Shown piece after piece: positions 39,729 through 51,862 of a DNA stretch of 64,000 nucleotides. The stretch is from Sipunculus nudus (taxonomy: Eukaryota; Annelida; Sipuncula; Golfingiida; Sipunculidae). The number at the start of each line of letters is the position of its first letter. Positions within the stretch are counted from its first letter, which is position 1. Made by a program: the position numbers and the translations under genes. The notes beneath the pieces were generated by a model. The model ran no database searches. It had not been told where the DNA came from and saw nothing but the letters and a program-made list of their open reading frames with translations. Where the stretch lies: positions 39,016,164 through 39,080,163 of the forward strand of contig CM049315.1 in the NCBI GenBank assembly GCA_026874595.1, written 5' to 3'.

Positions 39729-41981
39729 TTATAGATAATACATGAAATAGTCTCAATATCAATAGCTTATCATAATAAATTAAACAAATTCCATTTACGA
39801 TGTCGTATCAAACCAGTGCACAATATGATTACTAAAGTTAATATATCCGATCAACGGTGCGGCACATGAATGCGGCTTTAGGGATTAATACATGCCACCT
39901 AGCTCTTTAGTATAAATCCTTATCACAAGGAAAGATATAGGAGTTAGGCCAAAAAAATAAGGTTTGGTTCCCAGGCACTTTTTTTCAGAAATCAATGCGG
40001 GCGGGCGTTTATTTATTTATTTTTTTTTATATTTTCCTCTATGTTTCGATACAAATGTCAAATGATAAAGGACAAGCATACTAATAACAGATTTATTTTG
40101 CTAAAAAGGTAAAAACAGTAAATAAAAGGAAATTTTATCAGAATTGTATGATTTTATCTTCTTGAAAGAAACGTCCTAGCGGCTGGAGCTCATAATTGGT
40201 AAGTTTCTATTGAAAATCAAAATAAAATTTTTTATGCGGGGGTTTCAAATTGACGCGGCCGGTGCCTGAGAACCATACCTTTCAATTTTGGCCTTATATT
40301 TCGGCTTATATAAACGAGTTGAAACATTCTTAAAAGTGAGGAGTTGTTATGATAATAAATTCAATAACGATTAGCTCTATAGGAATGCAGGAGTCTGGTG
40401 CCCATCATGATTAGCGTTAAAACAATAATGCATTACTAATATAAAAGTAATGAATTAGATGATTACCTGTATTCACTGTGTAGAAGACCTTAACACAGGA
40501 AAATACGGATAAAACCATCTGACTATTAGTACGCCGATTGGGATGATAAAATGATAAGACCAAAAAATACGATGAAGTATATATCATTTTAAACCTAATG
40601 TTGTTGTCTTTCTGATGGTATATATATTTCTGAAATCCACGTTCATTTTCATATGAAATTTCAATATTTTTGAAAATTTTGAATATTTAAATGGTAAACG
40701 ACTTTAAGCAACCGGTAAGAACAAACAACTTTTTTATGGGTTAATATCAAACTACATGCCAATATCGGAATTTTATTTTTCCTCTATTTAAATGCTTCTT
40801 TGATGTTTAAGAAATTAACTTTTTTTCATTGAACCATAATTTTAAATTCAATTTTAAGTTAAATACTAGTGATACTACCTTAACAGAATCATAACAACGG
40901 CGTTCTTTTGTCGCTCCCTCAGACCTATACCCCCACTTTATCATTTCATCATGATACGCTTGTTGTTTTAATACAGCGAGATGCATATGAAAAATAACAC
41001 GTCATTTTTGTAGATGTCTCAAGCTTAAATTCACTTTTGATCTTCAGCAGATGTTGCATGAATCTTGAGATTTAACAGATATTTGAATTAATTGGAGGTT
41101 TTAGACTGAATCATTTAACTATCCAGTTAACCTATGTTAAGTAAAACAGGTATAAACTTAAATGAACCCATTTTTTTAAAGAATTTAAGAATTTTAAACG
41201 GTAAATATAATTTCAGAAAAAATAGAAATAAGACAAGATTCTAAACTGACCCAGTTTTCGTGGTATCTGCTAGATGAATGCTACATGTATTTACACGTTA
41301 TATCGAAGAAAGGCGTTTTAACGACATCGCGGCGAAAGACACCTACGTTTTCACGACACCCAACCCTTAAACTCCCAGTTTGGGGATATGGCGAGTAATG
41401 ATAAATACGATATGCAATCGTGGGAAGTCACTAGCAGTCTTAGAAGGACCACGGGTGATCGTTGGTGGTCCCGAACATGGCAAGTAAAAATGCTGTAATT
41501 TTGGTCGTATTTTATCGGTTTGGACCTGGAATATCTTTGTTAATCGCAAATGGTCTAAAAGCGGTGGCATACTCCTGTTCGTAACGTTTATGCGTCTAGG
41601 TCCAGCGATCGGTCATTCAGGTGGTCTTATGAGAGTCTTTAGACTATCGAATGATTCTCATGGATAATATATCATTGGTCGTAACTTGAATTATGCAGCC
41701 TACAATGCACCATTTTTTCTACACACACATAATGCGTAGGTATAAATGTAGTGAAGAGGGATATGTAATAACCTAAAGATGCATGGGTGTTTTATGGCAA
41801 GGACTTCAAGTAATAAATACTATTTTGTAAGCATGCGCACGTGAAATGTAAGCAGAAGGTGCTTTCTTAAAATGTAACAAATTTTGATTTTAAAGTTGGG
41901 CAGTTTAGACAAGTAGACCCGGCCACAGTGCACAGTGAAGAGGTTGGATTTTAGCAGAAACGTTCTCTGGCAAAAGGGTGC
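39729..41981. other. Probable protocadherin intron, AT-rich
   Basis: This is downstream of the protocadherin splice donor on the minus strand. The stretch to 41240 is very AT-rich. From 41240 to 41990 it is closer to balanced, with a 67-codon minus-strand frame (41367-41570) that I do not recognise. No clear splice acceptor with a conserved cytoplasmic-tail exon was found. Confidence 0.45.
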
Positions 41982-41987
41982 TTATAC

Positions 41988-41996
41988 ACTCACCTC
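41988..41996 (-). other. Splice donor ending the protocadherin exon
   Basis: On the minus strand the coding sequence reads GAG|GTGAGT, a near-perfect metazoan 5' splice site falling exactly between codons (phase 0). The stop codon TAA lies only three codons beyond it (41982-41984), so the residues VSV at the end of the open frame are probably intron read-through. Family knowledge supports this: many protocadherins splice a large ectodomain exon to small cytoplasmic exons. The alternative is a genuinely short-tailed isoform that stops at this TAA when the donor is not used. Confidence 0.8.
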
Positions 41997-44732
41997 CATA
42001 GACATGTGATGGTCTCCACAGACAGACTGGTGCTCGATCACAGCAAAGTTATCTCGACTGCTTGTGATGGAGCCGACCTTTGACCTGCTACCACTTTTAC
42101 GACCCCATGACCCAAGAGTCTGTGTCCCTTCAATCCACGTCGCGGGGGTCAGCTCCGTGCGCCGACCTACTTTCTCGCCCAGTAATCCATCCATGGGATC
42201 GGCAGTGTTCATGGTCACGTGATACTTGTACTGTGGTTTAGGCGTCCTTGACCTCATGCAAATTAAAGTTAGCAAAAGCGATATAATGACAACAGAAGCA
42301 AGCGAAGTCACGCATATTAAAATCACAAGATTGCGTTTCCGGAGCACTGCTTTAGGTGCATCTTTAGGTACATACGGAATGGAATCATCGAGAATTATAG
42401 TCAGCTCAGTGGATGTACTTTGCATTGGCGACCCGTGGTCCTTCACGGTGATAATTAAGGAATGTCTGGGTGGCCTTGGTTGTATCATTCTCTCCTCGGG
42501 ATTTTTGACGATGCATATAACTCCTGTATATTCATTGATTTCAAACAAATCTTGGTTGTATTGTTGCATGATATGGTATGCCAATTTGGCATTATTGCCT
42601 ACATCATCATCTCGCGCTGATACACGAGTCACTTCTTGATTTTTCGGGGTCTTTGCTGACACATACACGGTATTATTTGAAACACTCGGGAATTCAATAA
42701 TTGGGGCGTTATCATTGGCATCTGCAACGTAAACCAAAACCTCAACATGACTGCTGAGCGGTGGATCTCCTTTGTCTATCGCGTAAGCTTTTAAGTTATA
42801 GGCCGACTGTTGTTCCCGGTCTAAGACTTTGGCCGTGGTTATCAGCCCAGTATTTTCATTAATTCTAAATGCATCCCCAGCACCTTTCGGATGGCATTCA
42901 ATTCTGTACGTGAACCGGTTATGGGGTGCGAAGTCTGAATCATATGCTATAAGGGTTCCAACAGGACTTCCGGCTGGAAGATTCTCAGTTACCCCAAAAG
43001 CGTATTTATTCTGTTTAAACTTCGGCGCCTCATCATTCTCATCGGTGATTGTCAAACTGACGTTTGTAGTGGATGTGCGACTAGGTCTGCCGTGATCTCT
43101 AGCGATGACGGTAAAGTTGTACACCACCTGCATCTCATAATCAAAAACCGCTTTGGCGGTGATTTTTCCGCTTTCCGGTCCGATCTGCAGCCAGTCCCCT
43201 ATATTACCACTCAGCTCATAAGTGACCAAACTATTCTGACCCTTGTCAGGGTCAGCAGCATTCACCTGTAGGACGTCCGCCCCGACGTAATTGTTTTCTT
43301 TTAGAGTGGCGTGATAATGATAGTTTTTAAAATTAGGGGCGTTATCGTTCTTATCTAAGATACGGACGCTGATGCTCTTCGAGGATGTCTTCTCTGGAGT
43401 ACCAAAGTCTCGGCACTGCACCGATATATTATACACACTCTTTTCTTCCCTGTCGAAGACTCTCAGGGATACGATTTCATGCTCTTTTTTGTAGATTTTC
43501 TTTAGCTTGAATGCGTTGCCTTGCAGACTACACTTGTACTCACCGTTTGGACCAGAATCGGGATCACTTATGCCCAGTTTCAGCACCGTTTTCCCAGTCC
43601 GTTCATTTTCATAGATATGGGCTATATGAGGGCTACGTGGCTCTGTGTGCAGATCAATTTCGGGCGGATTATCATTTTCATCTATTACTTTGATTTTAAC
43701 CTTTGCTGTGTCACTCAAAGGCGTCAAACCGCTATCTGTGGCGGTTACTGTGAAGAAATGCGTCTCCTTTGTCTCGTAATCTAGATGGTCGATCAAATAT
43801 ATATCACCAGTACGAGTATCGATACCAAATAGATCGTATTCACTCCTGTTTCTCTCGAAAGAGTATTGTATCCTACCGTTACTGCCACTGTCTTTGTCGG
43901 TCGCCCGGACTCTGGCTATGACAGAACGGACAGCTTTATTCTCTAATGCTGTCTCTGTATACAAAGGCTTGTCAAACACCGGACTATTATCGTTGATATC
44001 AGTGACAGTGATATTAACATGCAGTGTCCCGACACGTTTCTCGTACCCTCCATCAATAGCTTTTATTGTTACCTGGTATCGCTCCTTTTGCTCACGGTCA
44101 AGTTTTTTCACCAGTTTTAAACGTAAGTCAATATACTTGGCATCAGCATCCTTGCTGGCATCTAAACTGAAGTGACCTGTGCTGGAAACAAGTTCGTAGC
44201 GCTGTATGCCGTACATAGGGCTATCCGGGTCATAAGCCAGCATGAGGGTGAATTTAGTGTTCGGGGCGCTGGCTTCTGATATTGACAAATGCATTGTTTT
44301 CTGTGGAAACGTTGGAGCATTGTCATTTAGATCTATAATTGTCACATTAACTTTGACAAAAAGTCGGGTCAGCCCCTGACCCTCTTCTCGCATCACATCT
44401 AAAGGGATACAACAGGTCGCTTCACCAGGGCAAAGGATGTCCCTGTCAACTACAGCGTCAGTCCACAACTGTCCATCATCACTGTCTATGCTAAAGTACG
44501 AAACCCCCCTGGTTGATTCATCTTGCCATATACTGTAAATAAAAGTAGAATTAATACTTGTGTCTAGTTGTATACTATTATGCGATGCATAGTCCCCTCT
44601 TACGTCACCTACATAGGCTCTTTCAGTCGTGCCATCTAAAACCTCGTAGTTTATACGGGATACCAAATGACCCCTCGCGGAAGCCAGTATGATAAATTGG
44701 AGGAATATCACCATTTGAGTTATAACCGCCAT
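41994..44732 (-). CDS. Protocadherin, large first coding exon (7 cadherin repeats + TM + proximal tail)
   Basis: This exon encodes a single-pass calcium-dependent adhesion protein of the cadherin superfamily, acting at the cell surface, and holds 913 codons. I start at the ATG whose complement is at 44730-44732. It has a strong context (A at -3, G at +4) and an in-frame TAG 18 bases upstream; the longer reading frame to 44741 begins at GTG. Seen in order: signal peptide (residues 1-19, ending ASA); EC1 with a CX5C loop (C101, C107); six linkers of the DxNDNxP class at 134-140, 245-251, 351-357, 460-466, 564-570 (here DENDEAP) and 671-677; a seventh repeat to about 783; a membrane helix at 802-826; and a tail rich in basic and Ser residues. 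LDRE and DxD calcium motifs recur, and about eight N-glycosylation sequons are present. One exon carrying the whole ectodomain is the protocadherin pattern, and seven repeats is the number in vertebrate delta-1 protocadherins. Orthology to a named member is not claimed. The exon ends at a phase-0 splice donor, so the protein is incomplete here. Confidence 0.95.
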
Positions 44733-46980
44733 TCTGATCACAAAACACTAGTCGCTTGGGGTAATCTTTCCACGTTTTGATAATTCCGATCCGGAGTCTT
44801 TTATCTTCACTGCCTAGTTACAGGTAGTGACAAACGTTGCACAAATATTAATGAAGCGACAAATACAGTTGTTGTTTGGATTACAATAATTACATTTAGG
44901 TTGTTTTAATAACGTTTGAAACAATACTGTTTTCTTGATATTCTGGTTCCGTCTAGTTATATTGTATGAAATCCGTTGGGTTTTCAGTGATGTTATGAAA
45001 GGTGTGCAGTACCAAAGTTAGCAAAATACATAAAACATGCCCAGCTGTCAAATACATACCAACAAGGTGGTTTAATTCTTTATCCGAGTCAGATGAAACC
45101 AGAGAACGCCTTGATGACAAGAAGAGATAACCTGCGCCTTGGAAGTGAATTAAGTTTGATTTTCTTCGGTAGCATGCTGGTTAGAAAGTGTCCATCACAC
45201 AGGATAACGCTTATACACGGCGGGTAAAAGTTTCTTCTGCGGGGCGTTGCCGCAGACAAAATGGATATTACAAGTGATAGCTATCTGGTCCGCGCACCTC
45301 AAGAGGATTGGACATGAATTTGTCATCCGCTAATTGTTCTTTCGCGGACCTATAGCGGGGCGGCGTTTTCTCATCACGCCTATAATCTCATATCCATCGA
45401 CAGCCGTCCGCATTGCTCCTTATTATAATCTAGTCTACCAGTGGCTTTGATGGCGCTAATAGTATCAACGGGGAGCAGCACCTCTTCTTAGAAAACTCAT
45501 TCCACTTTTTCTTTCTTATATCCCATGGCTTCTAATTAGGCGAAACTTAATTGAAAACGCCTTGCTGTCTGTAATTTACCTGTAACATCCCGTGGCTCCG
45601 TGTCGTGCGATCCCCGGTGTGAGCAGTCCGTTTTAGACCGCAACGACCTGTATACACTTCTAAGAAATCAATTTTTCCAACGTTGTATGTGAAAATAATG
45701 CGAGCTCATCCAGTCACACAGAAGCCGTCAGATTAAAGTGGCCTTAAAGCGCAATCCAGCAAGTGAAGCGACGTGTTCGTTAGTTGCACAGAGCCCTGTG
45801 TAACTCCATTGTGGAGAATTCAATTTACTTCTATGTACGGTAATGCGAAAATAACACAAGTTATCCAATGACAGCGTTACATTATATAAGACCCTAAGAG
45901 AACGAGGTCTAGCCGGCCCAGCACTGGCTCATAAGCACAGCGCGTGAAGCAGTTAGAGAAAACGCCCACCCGGTGATATAATTGATAAAAAGAAATAAAT
46001 GAAATGTGTAATTGTTAGAAACCAATCCCGGGCGCAGTTGGAGGCAGGGAAAGGATAATTAGGCACGCCCGCTGCAGTGATAACGGGATGAACTTCTGTC
46101 AAACGGGCTTGATGGCCAGCTTCCACGCACTTCTCATTTGGTTCTTACATGCAACCCTGTGCTGCTCTGTCTACTAGACAGCGCTGCCTGAGCACTAAGT
46201 TTTGCTTTTCACGCCCTGCTACAGCAAACAGTGTCTGATTACGGATGCTTGTCTAAGTAAGTATCTTGTTTGCCCAATCCTCTCTCCATACAGTATCCGT
46301 TTCATTACACGCTACAAAAGCACATAGGGCTCTCGATCGACCTGCCGGGTTGCGGGACCGCGGAGCTGACAGAAACTAGAAAGATCTTCGAGTAGAAACA
46401 CGCTTGCCGAAAAACAAAGCAGTTGGTCGAGTGGCTCAGTATTCCCACATGAACCTGCGCTCCTCTAATATCCACATTAATCCAAAATGAATTTCGTATG
46501 AAACTGCCAGAATCAAATCCAGGAATTTCTGCGGGCCGCCGGCACTTTGGGGGACAGAGGACCCTATGACAATTATCTAGTGTCCCCGTCCAGCCCGCCA
46601 TATGAAAGATGGATTGATTGAGACCAGTCGCGGTAATGGCGAACCTTTGATTAACCGGGCGACTCTCATCTCTATATCTTGCTTGCAGTTAGAGGCTTCA
46701 CCATATATTCATTATTGATAATATCAAGAAAATGGGATCTCACTCCCCTGAGTGCCTCTGCGGGCTCGCCTCCAGCCCATACACCAAAGTTATCGGGTCT
46801 CGGCGGCGAAAACCCAAGGAACCTGGTCCACAAAAAGCGCTCGCCGATTGCGTTCTATTGTTCGTTTCAACACCGCTAATGGAAAACGGACATATCATTA
46901 AGACATTCGGTCTTCCCTTAAAATCATTGTTTATCTGTGGACCGCAGTCCCAAGAGAACCAGCGCAATATGTTTTAATTT
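44733..46980. promoter_or_regulatory. Upstream region of the protocadherin (probable 5' UTR/promoter, not resolved)
   Basis: This is non-coding sequence 5' of the minus-strand protocadherin start. From about 45180 it is visibly richer in G+C than the flanks. It includes a short perfect hairpin (7-base arms, 45236-45242 and 45250-45256). No clear TATA box or transcription start can be fixed for the minus strand. Open frames of up to 98 codons (for example 46305-46601) overlap frames on the other strand and show no recognisable domain. The regulatory call rests on position only. Confidence 0.35.
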
Positions 46981-48865
46981 AATACTGGGATTCTATCTCC
47001 TTTGATTAAGCGAAATACGACCCGCATAGGACTCGCTCTAACGCGTTTATTTTCCCCAAGATTGTTACCAGGAAAAAAACCCTGGAATGACTCTCCCAGT
47101 AATGATTCGCTGTATTTGTAGTGTATAACTCTATTTTAACACCTTGGCAGAATTTCTTTATTCTAAGCGCCGTAACAGGAATATTATGAACAATTTTCGT
47201 CAAATCTACTTGTCAACTATCCATAAAACACATGGAAAGACCGTATTGGCTTTGTAATAAAGGACAACAACAATTTTTAAAGGGAAGTTCAAGCATTTAA
47301 AGAATAACAATTGAGTTACCTCAAGCAAACCGCTTGTTCTTTGCAACCTTTTCCAGATATTCTTAATTCATTCTATTGATGGAAAATTATGTTATGATGT
47401 TGTCTCTCTATTTTTATTAAATAATTATCAAGTAATTATTTTTGCAGAGCTGCCTCAAAATATAATAAATAGATATATTGTTGTATTATGCGTGAAATAT
47501 TTGTTTAAATTTCGAATATTGCCCAGTATAGGAATTGATATTTGTGACCATCTAAATACTCATGGAGTAAGATGATGAAATGATAATTAGTAACAATACA
47601 AATAGATATGAAATCATATAAATCATTTAAAAATTATACTTATATCAAGGGGAAAAGTTAAAGGGGCTCAATCCCCTTTCTGACCTTTCTAAACTAAAGG
47701 TAATCCCTTAGAGCTTTTATAAAAACAGCCAGAAAACGTTGATATCACGGCAAAAAAGGGTGCTTATTTTGTTTATATTAAAGTGTATATAATATATAGG
47801 GCCCGGAAAAAAAAATTAAAAAAATTCAATAGGGGCATCTGGCAGCAAGTCAGACAAGCCAAAGCTTTGCAAATGGTGTTTTGCAACAAGTGACCTTTCC
47901 ACCTCCCCAAATATGAAACCTACCACCTTAGGTTACATGTTTTTCCTATTCGTAAACATTGCTGTGTTTACAAACATGTTGTTGATAAACAAGTTCATAC
48001 ATCCTTCACAAATGCCTAATAAGAACTTTTCACAACCAAAATTACCCTTAGATCATTAATATATAGACTGAGGAAACCAGAAATCACATAAATTCTTTTC
48101 AAAAGGTAGGTGAATGGACACCTTTGATAATATCTGATGTTGTGTATGTACAATTCACGTAGAGGAGAATACACACACGAACACAGACAAATCCAACGCT
48201 CTTTCCATAATGCCTATAAAGCTTGAGAAATATAAAAACATTATTTTGTAAACCTCCCATCACAGGTTTATTGTACAGTATGTATATATATGAATAAGGG
48301 GTTAAAGAGAACTCCGGTCTTGTAAACATATAAACTTTTACCAACAAGTTTCGGGCAGGCAAAAGCTTAAATATAATGCAACCTTGTTTTAAATCAATGT
48401 AATATCAATTCATGTTCTTGCAACGACTGCTAATTCTTAAAAACTACTTTAATTATCGTTGTAAAAGAATAAAGTATGTTAATATACAGTGGTGTCAAAG
48501 ACATGCTCTAAAATACTCAAATCGTAAGATTGATAATGTTAGATTTGTTTAAAACCGAACCTCTGAAATATGCGTAGATAATTGAACCAAACGATTATAA
48601 GTAGTTATTAAGGAATATGTAGGACGAAATCTGAAACTTTATAACATATGCAACATTATCATTACGATCATCAGTACAACCATCATGAAACAATGTCGTT
48701 GATACATCCTATGAGGTTTATCGATGATGCCATGGAGAGGATGTATTGATTCACATATCCTACTTGAGAGGATTTATTCCCATTAGTATCATTAGCGTCA
48801 GTAATTCATCTCTATTGACTGTCCATAGGTTGTCTTACACGACTGCTTCTAGATCCACACACACA

Positions 48866-48867
<2 letters not shown>
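46981..48867. other. Non-coding stretch, nothing recognised
   Basis: AT-rich with short frames (up to 87 codons) and no motif. A/T-rich words dominate from 47360 to 47660. No RNA gene or mobile-element end is seen. Confidence 0.55.

Positions 48868-48915
<48 letters not shown>
48868..48915. repeat. (TA)n microsatellite at the 3' edge of the LINE fragment
   Basis: A short CA run leads into about 48 bases of TA, directly abutting the LINE fragment's polyadenylation-signal end. Confidence 0.97.
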
Positions 48916-48918
<3 letters not shown>

Positions 48919-49541
48919 GTATTCTTTATTAGAGTGACAAGTACATTCAGATACATATATAATTATACATATCAGTGCACCCGGCCCCATGGACCTATTA
49001 GTCACTTCATAACTTGGAACAAAATAAGTGATTCGCATGAACTAGACATACAGCTGCTTGCTCCTAATTTCATAACATCTGAATAAATATTTTGCTAGCT
49101 TTCTAGATTTATTTTCACACAACCAGGATATTTTTTCATTTTCTGTAAAAGTAGATGTTGGCCAGTTTGTACCAGAAAAAAGGTTCAATTTTACATATAA
49201 TTTAGTACTGATTGAATTTTTGTACAGCCTATAATTCCTAAGTTTTGGTTTTGATAACAGTTTTTCTCTCCAATCATCATTCATGACATGTTCTAATTTA
49301 TTGTATATTTTAGTCATTGAGCACTCTATAATATTGTCAAAACTTGGTTTACATTCACAATCTTCAAAAAAGTCACATACAGTGGAACACCAATTATTTT
49401 CTAATAAAGCATAATCCCATAAAAATATTTGCTTACATAATCTGTTTTCATCCATTTTGACAATCCTATTCCATAATCTCACCATATTCACAATAAACCG
49501 GTATTTACAGATTACCCAACCTACATCACCTTGGATGGCTA
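48916..49541 (-). mobile_element. 5'-truncated non-LTR retrotransposon (LINE) fragment
   Basis: Read on the minus strand, the fragment starts directly at a TA microsatellite, encodes about 166 codons of a retroelement-like C-terminal region and stops at 49042. About 110 bases of 3' UTR follow, with AATAAA (complement at 48925-48930), ending a few bases later in another TA microsatellite. Truncation at the 5' side and an AATAAA-proximal 3' end are typical of target-primed reverse transcription. The reverse transcriptase and endonuclease domains are missing, so this copy is inactive. Confidence 0.6.
49042..49541 (-). pseudogene. C-terminal remnant of LINE ORF2-like polyprotein
   Basis: The frame is open from the TA repeat to a stop at 49042. 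It carries, in order, AIQGDVGW, a RLWNR motif, a W-D and NNWC segment, a KPKLRNYRLYK segment and a final LAKYLFRCYEIR. I recognise this order from the region following the reverse transcriptase in mollusc and cnidarian LINE-type elements. The usual internal methionine positions are irrelevant because the real start lies upstream in the deleted part. No frameshift is visible, which suggests a fairly recent insertion. The family assignment is from memory. Confidence 0.55.
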
Positions 49542-49568
49542 AATATATATATATATATATATATATAT
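49542..49568. repeat. (TA)n microsatellite at the 5' edge of the LINE fragment
   Basis: A TA tract of about 27 bases at the point where the LINE reading frame is cut off. Confidence 0.95.
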
Positions 49569-49723
49569 GCTATTCTTATTAAGCATCCACACTATGTTTT
49601 TATCTATATATTTATGTTAAATATCTGTGTTCAGTTTAAAAGACATGTCTTAGATACCGGGTGATAAACACACAAACATACACATGTTGTTGGGTGGCCG
49701 CAAGGCGGCGTTCCACTGTTATA

Positions 49724-49724
<1 letters not shown>

Positions 49725-49782
<58 letters not shown>
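49725..49782. repeat. (TA)n microsatellite
   Basis: A TA tract of about 58 bases, followed by AT-rich sequence to about 49925. Confidence 0.97.
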
Positions 49783-49786
<4 letters not shown>

Positions 49787-50458
49787 CATATGCAATATGT
49801 GTGTATGTACATATATAGATAACGTATACTATGTTCAATAAGCATATTATAACGTATACATTATACATAATATTATATAAATAATATTAATAAATATTAT
49901 TATACACAATTATATATAATATAATACGTAACAGACTAAATATTTGTCCCTCCTACTTTATGTAAATGTTGATATTCATTCCTGCTGTATATTGAATGAG
50001 ATAATCTTACCTGATTTACCTTTCTTGTCTTACACAGCTGTCTATATAGAGCTGCATGTACAAAATATCAGTATTTGCTTTTATTTCTCGTCTGACTTAC
50101 TTGTCTGTAAACCGTTGAATAAAACATTAGTGTTTGATAACTATTCTTTGTTTTCCATGTCTGTCTCTAAATTTTGAATTTTAAAGACCATCCATTTAAA
50201 AACACATGTTTCGGTTCATATCCCAGAATAAGCGTATTTAATTCAATTCTGTAAATTACGTAATGCCAATTTGATTCGTTTTCAATTTTTTTTTCTATAA
50301 AATGTTTCGCATCACATGACAACATTATTTGGTTAATATATTAATTAATATTGTTTTACCCTTTTTTTGTACTACGGTGGCTGATTTAGGACACAGAAAA
50401 AAAAATATTTATCTCGTGATCTCGAGATAACAACTCGAGATCTCGACATAGAATTTCT

Positions 50459-50652
50459 CCAAAAAAATTTTAGGAAGCAAAAAAAAAATTTTTAGGAAGC
50501 AAAAAAAAAATTTTAGGAAGCAAAAAAAAAAAATTTAGGAAGCATAAAATAAAATTTTATGAAGCAAAAAAAATTTTTAGGAAGAAAAAAAAACAATTTT
50601 TGGAAGCAAAAAAAAAAAAAAGATTAGGAAGCAAAAAAAAAAATTTAGGAAC
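50459..50652 (+). repeat. Left-arm tandem array, unit TTTTAGGAAGC + A-run
   Basis: About nine imperfect units of AGGAAGC followed by 8-14 A and 3-5 T form the inner part of the left foldback arm. Unit length varies from about 19 to 25 bases because of the A runs. Confidence 0.9.
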
Positions 50653-51862
50653 TTATAACGCCACTTTGACGTATAAACATTTTATCTACAGGCTACTTGT
50701 ATACAAGGCACTTGAGCAAGTGTTAACATACAGATAAAAACATGTAACCGAGTTATTGAAAGATCACTAGTTGATATTCGTTAGAGCATGTGAAGCAATG
50801 CAGTATTTGTCATTTACAGAAATCTGTAATCTCTGAATTGAAGCCAGATGTTTCTGCCGGACGTCTTTCTATTACGATCGGTAGCAATTTTTGCACACCC
50901 CCCCCCCCCCCCCCCCCCGACCCATGTTATAAAAAAAACGTGGATATAGACAAAGACACCGCCTTTGCCCATGGCATTGGCTCATTTTTATGAAAGGTTA
51001 ATAGATTATGTTTACCTAGATTATGTTTATGATTACTTTCACTTCTTTAATATGTATATGCAGAGTTAGCCTGTATTACAAAGATTCTATAAATAAGGCA
51101 GGTGAATAGCGACTTTAAGACCAAAGCAGAGCATTTTGCTGCAGAAAAATCATGATGAGAGATGATCGAAATTTTAAACCGTTTATATATGAATAAAAAC
51201 ATTTATGAAGATAGGTTGATTAAATTTGAGCTATAGTAAGAGCTATAGTGAATCAAGACCTGGGCTTTAGGGGCTGAAGCAACGCCCCTCCCCGACCCCC
51301 CCCCCCCCCAGCGTACCTACCCGAAAACACAGTAATCAGTTTTAGCATATTTTAATTTATGATGGTCTAATACATGGTCCATAAAACAACACACCATTTC
51401 AATAAAACAAAAGCTGAAAGAAATTGTACAAAAAGCGTGTTTCTATAAGAAGCTCATATTTGTTTGTATTCTTAAAATAATAAGGTACCCACAATGCATG
51501 CATGCAGACCTAAACATTTCTATTTGAGTGATTTAACAGACATGGCTCCGAATCCGCCGTTCAGGTAGAATGTTTCAGATTCTTTAGGCTTTGACATCTT
51601 CCTTACGGATATGAATAATTAAATATTGAAATTATATTGAACTTTTCTTCAACTCGCCTTATCTCAAGGGGATATACAAACTTGATTGATTTTAAATTAA
51701 TTATATTGTATTACCGTTCAGTTAAACACAGTATACATGGTCTTTGTTTTATAATTGCAATAGTAAGCACTCGTAACGTATACTGTCCCCATAAGGTTGC
51801 TTTGTTTTATGTCAATTCAGCTTCGTACAAGTGTGACATATTATCTGGAGATCTCGAAAGAT

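Noticed and set aside
42226-44175. Plus-strand open frames of 60-137 codons within the protocadherin exon
   Set aside because: They are antisense shadows of a strongly supported coding exon and show no motifs.
44733-44741. Protocadherin start at 44741
   Set aside because: The codon there is GTG; the first ATG after an in-frame stop, with strong context, is at 44732.
46305-46977. Opposed frames of 75-98 codons upstream of the protocadherin
   Set aside because: They overlap on opposite strands, have no motif, and fit the expectation for a GC-richer stretch with fewer chance stops.
50459-50652. CRISPR array
   Set aside because: The units are A-tract slippage repeats without unique spacers, and the genome is eukaryotic.
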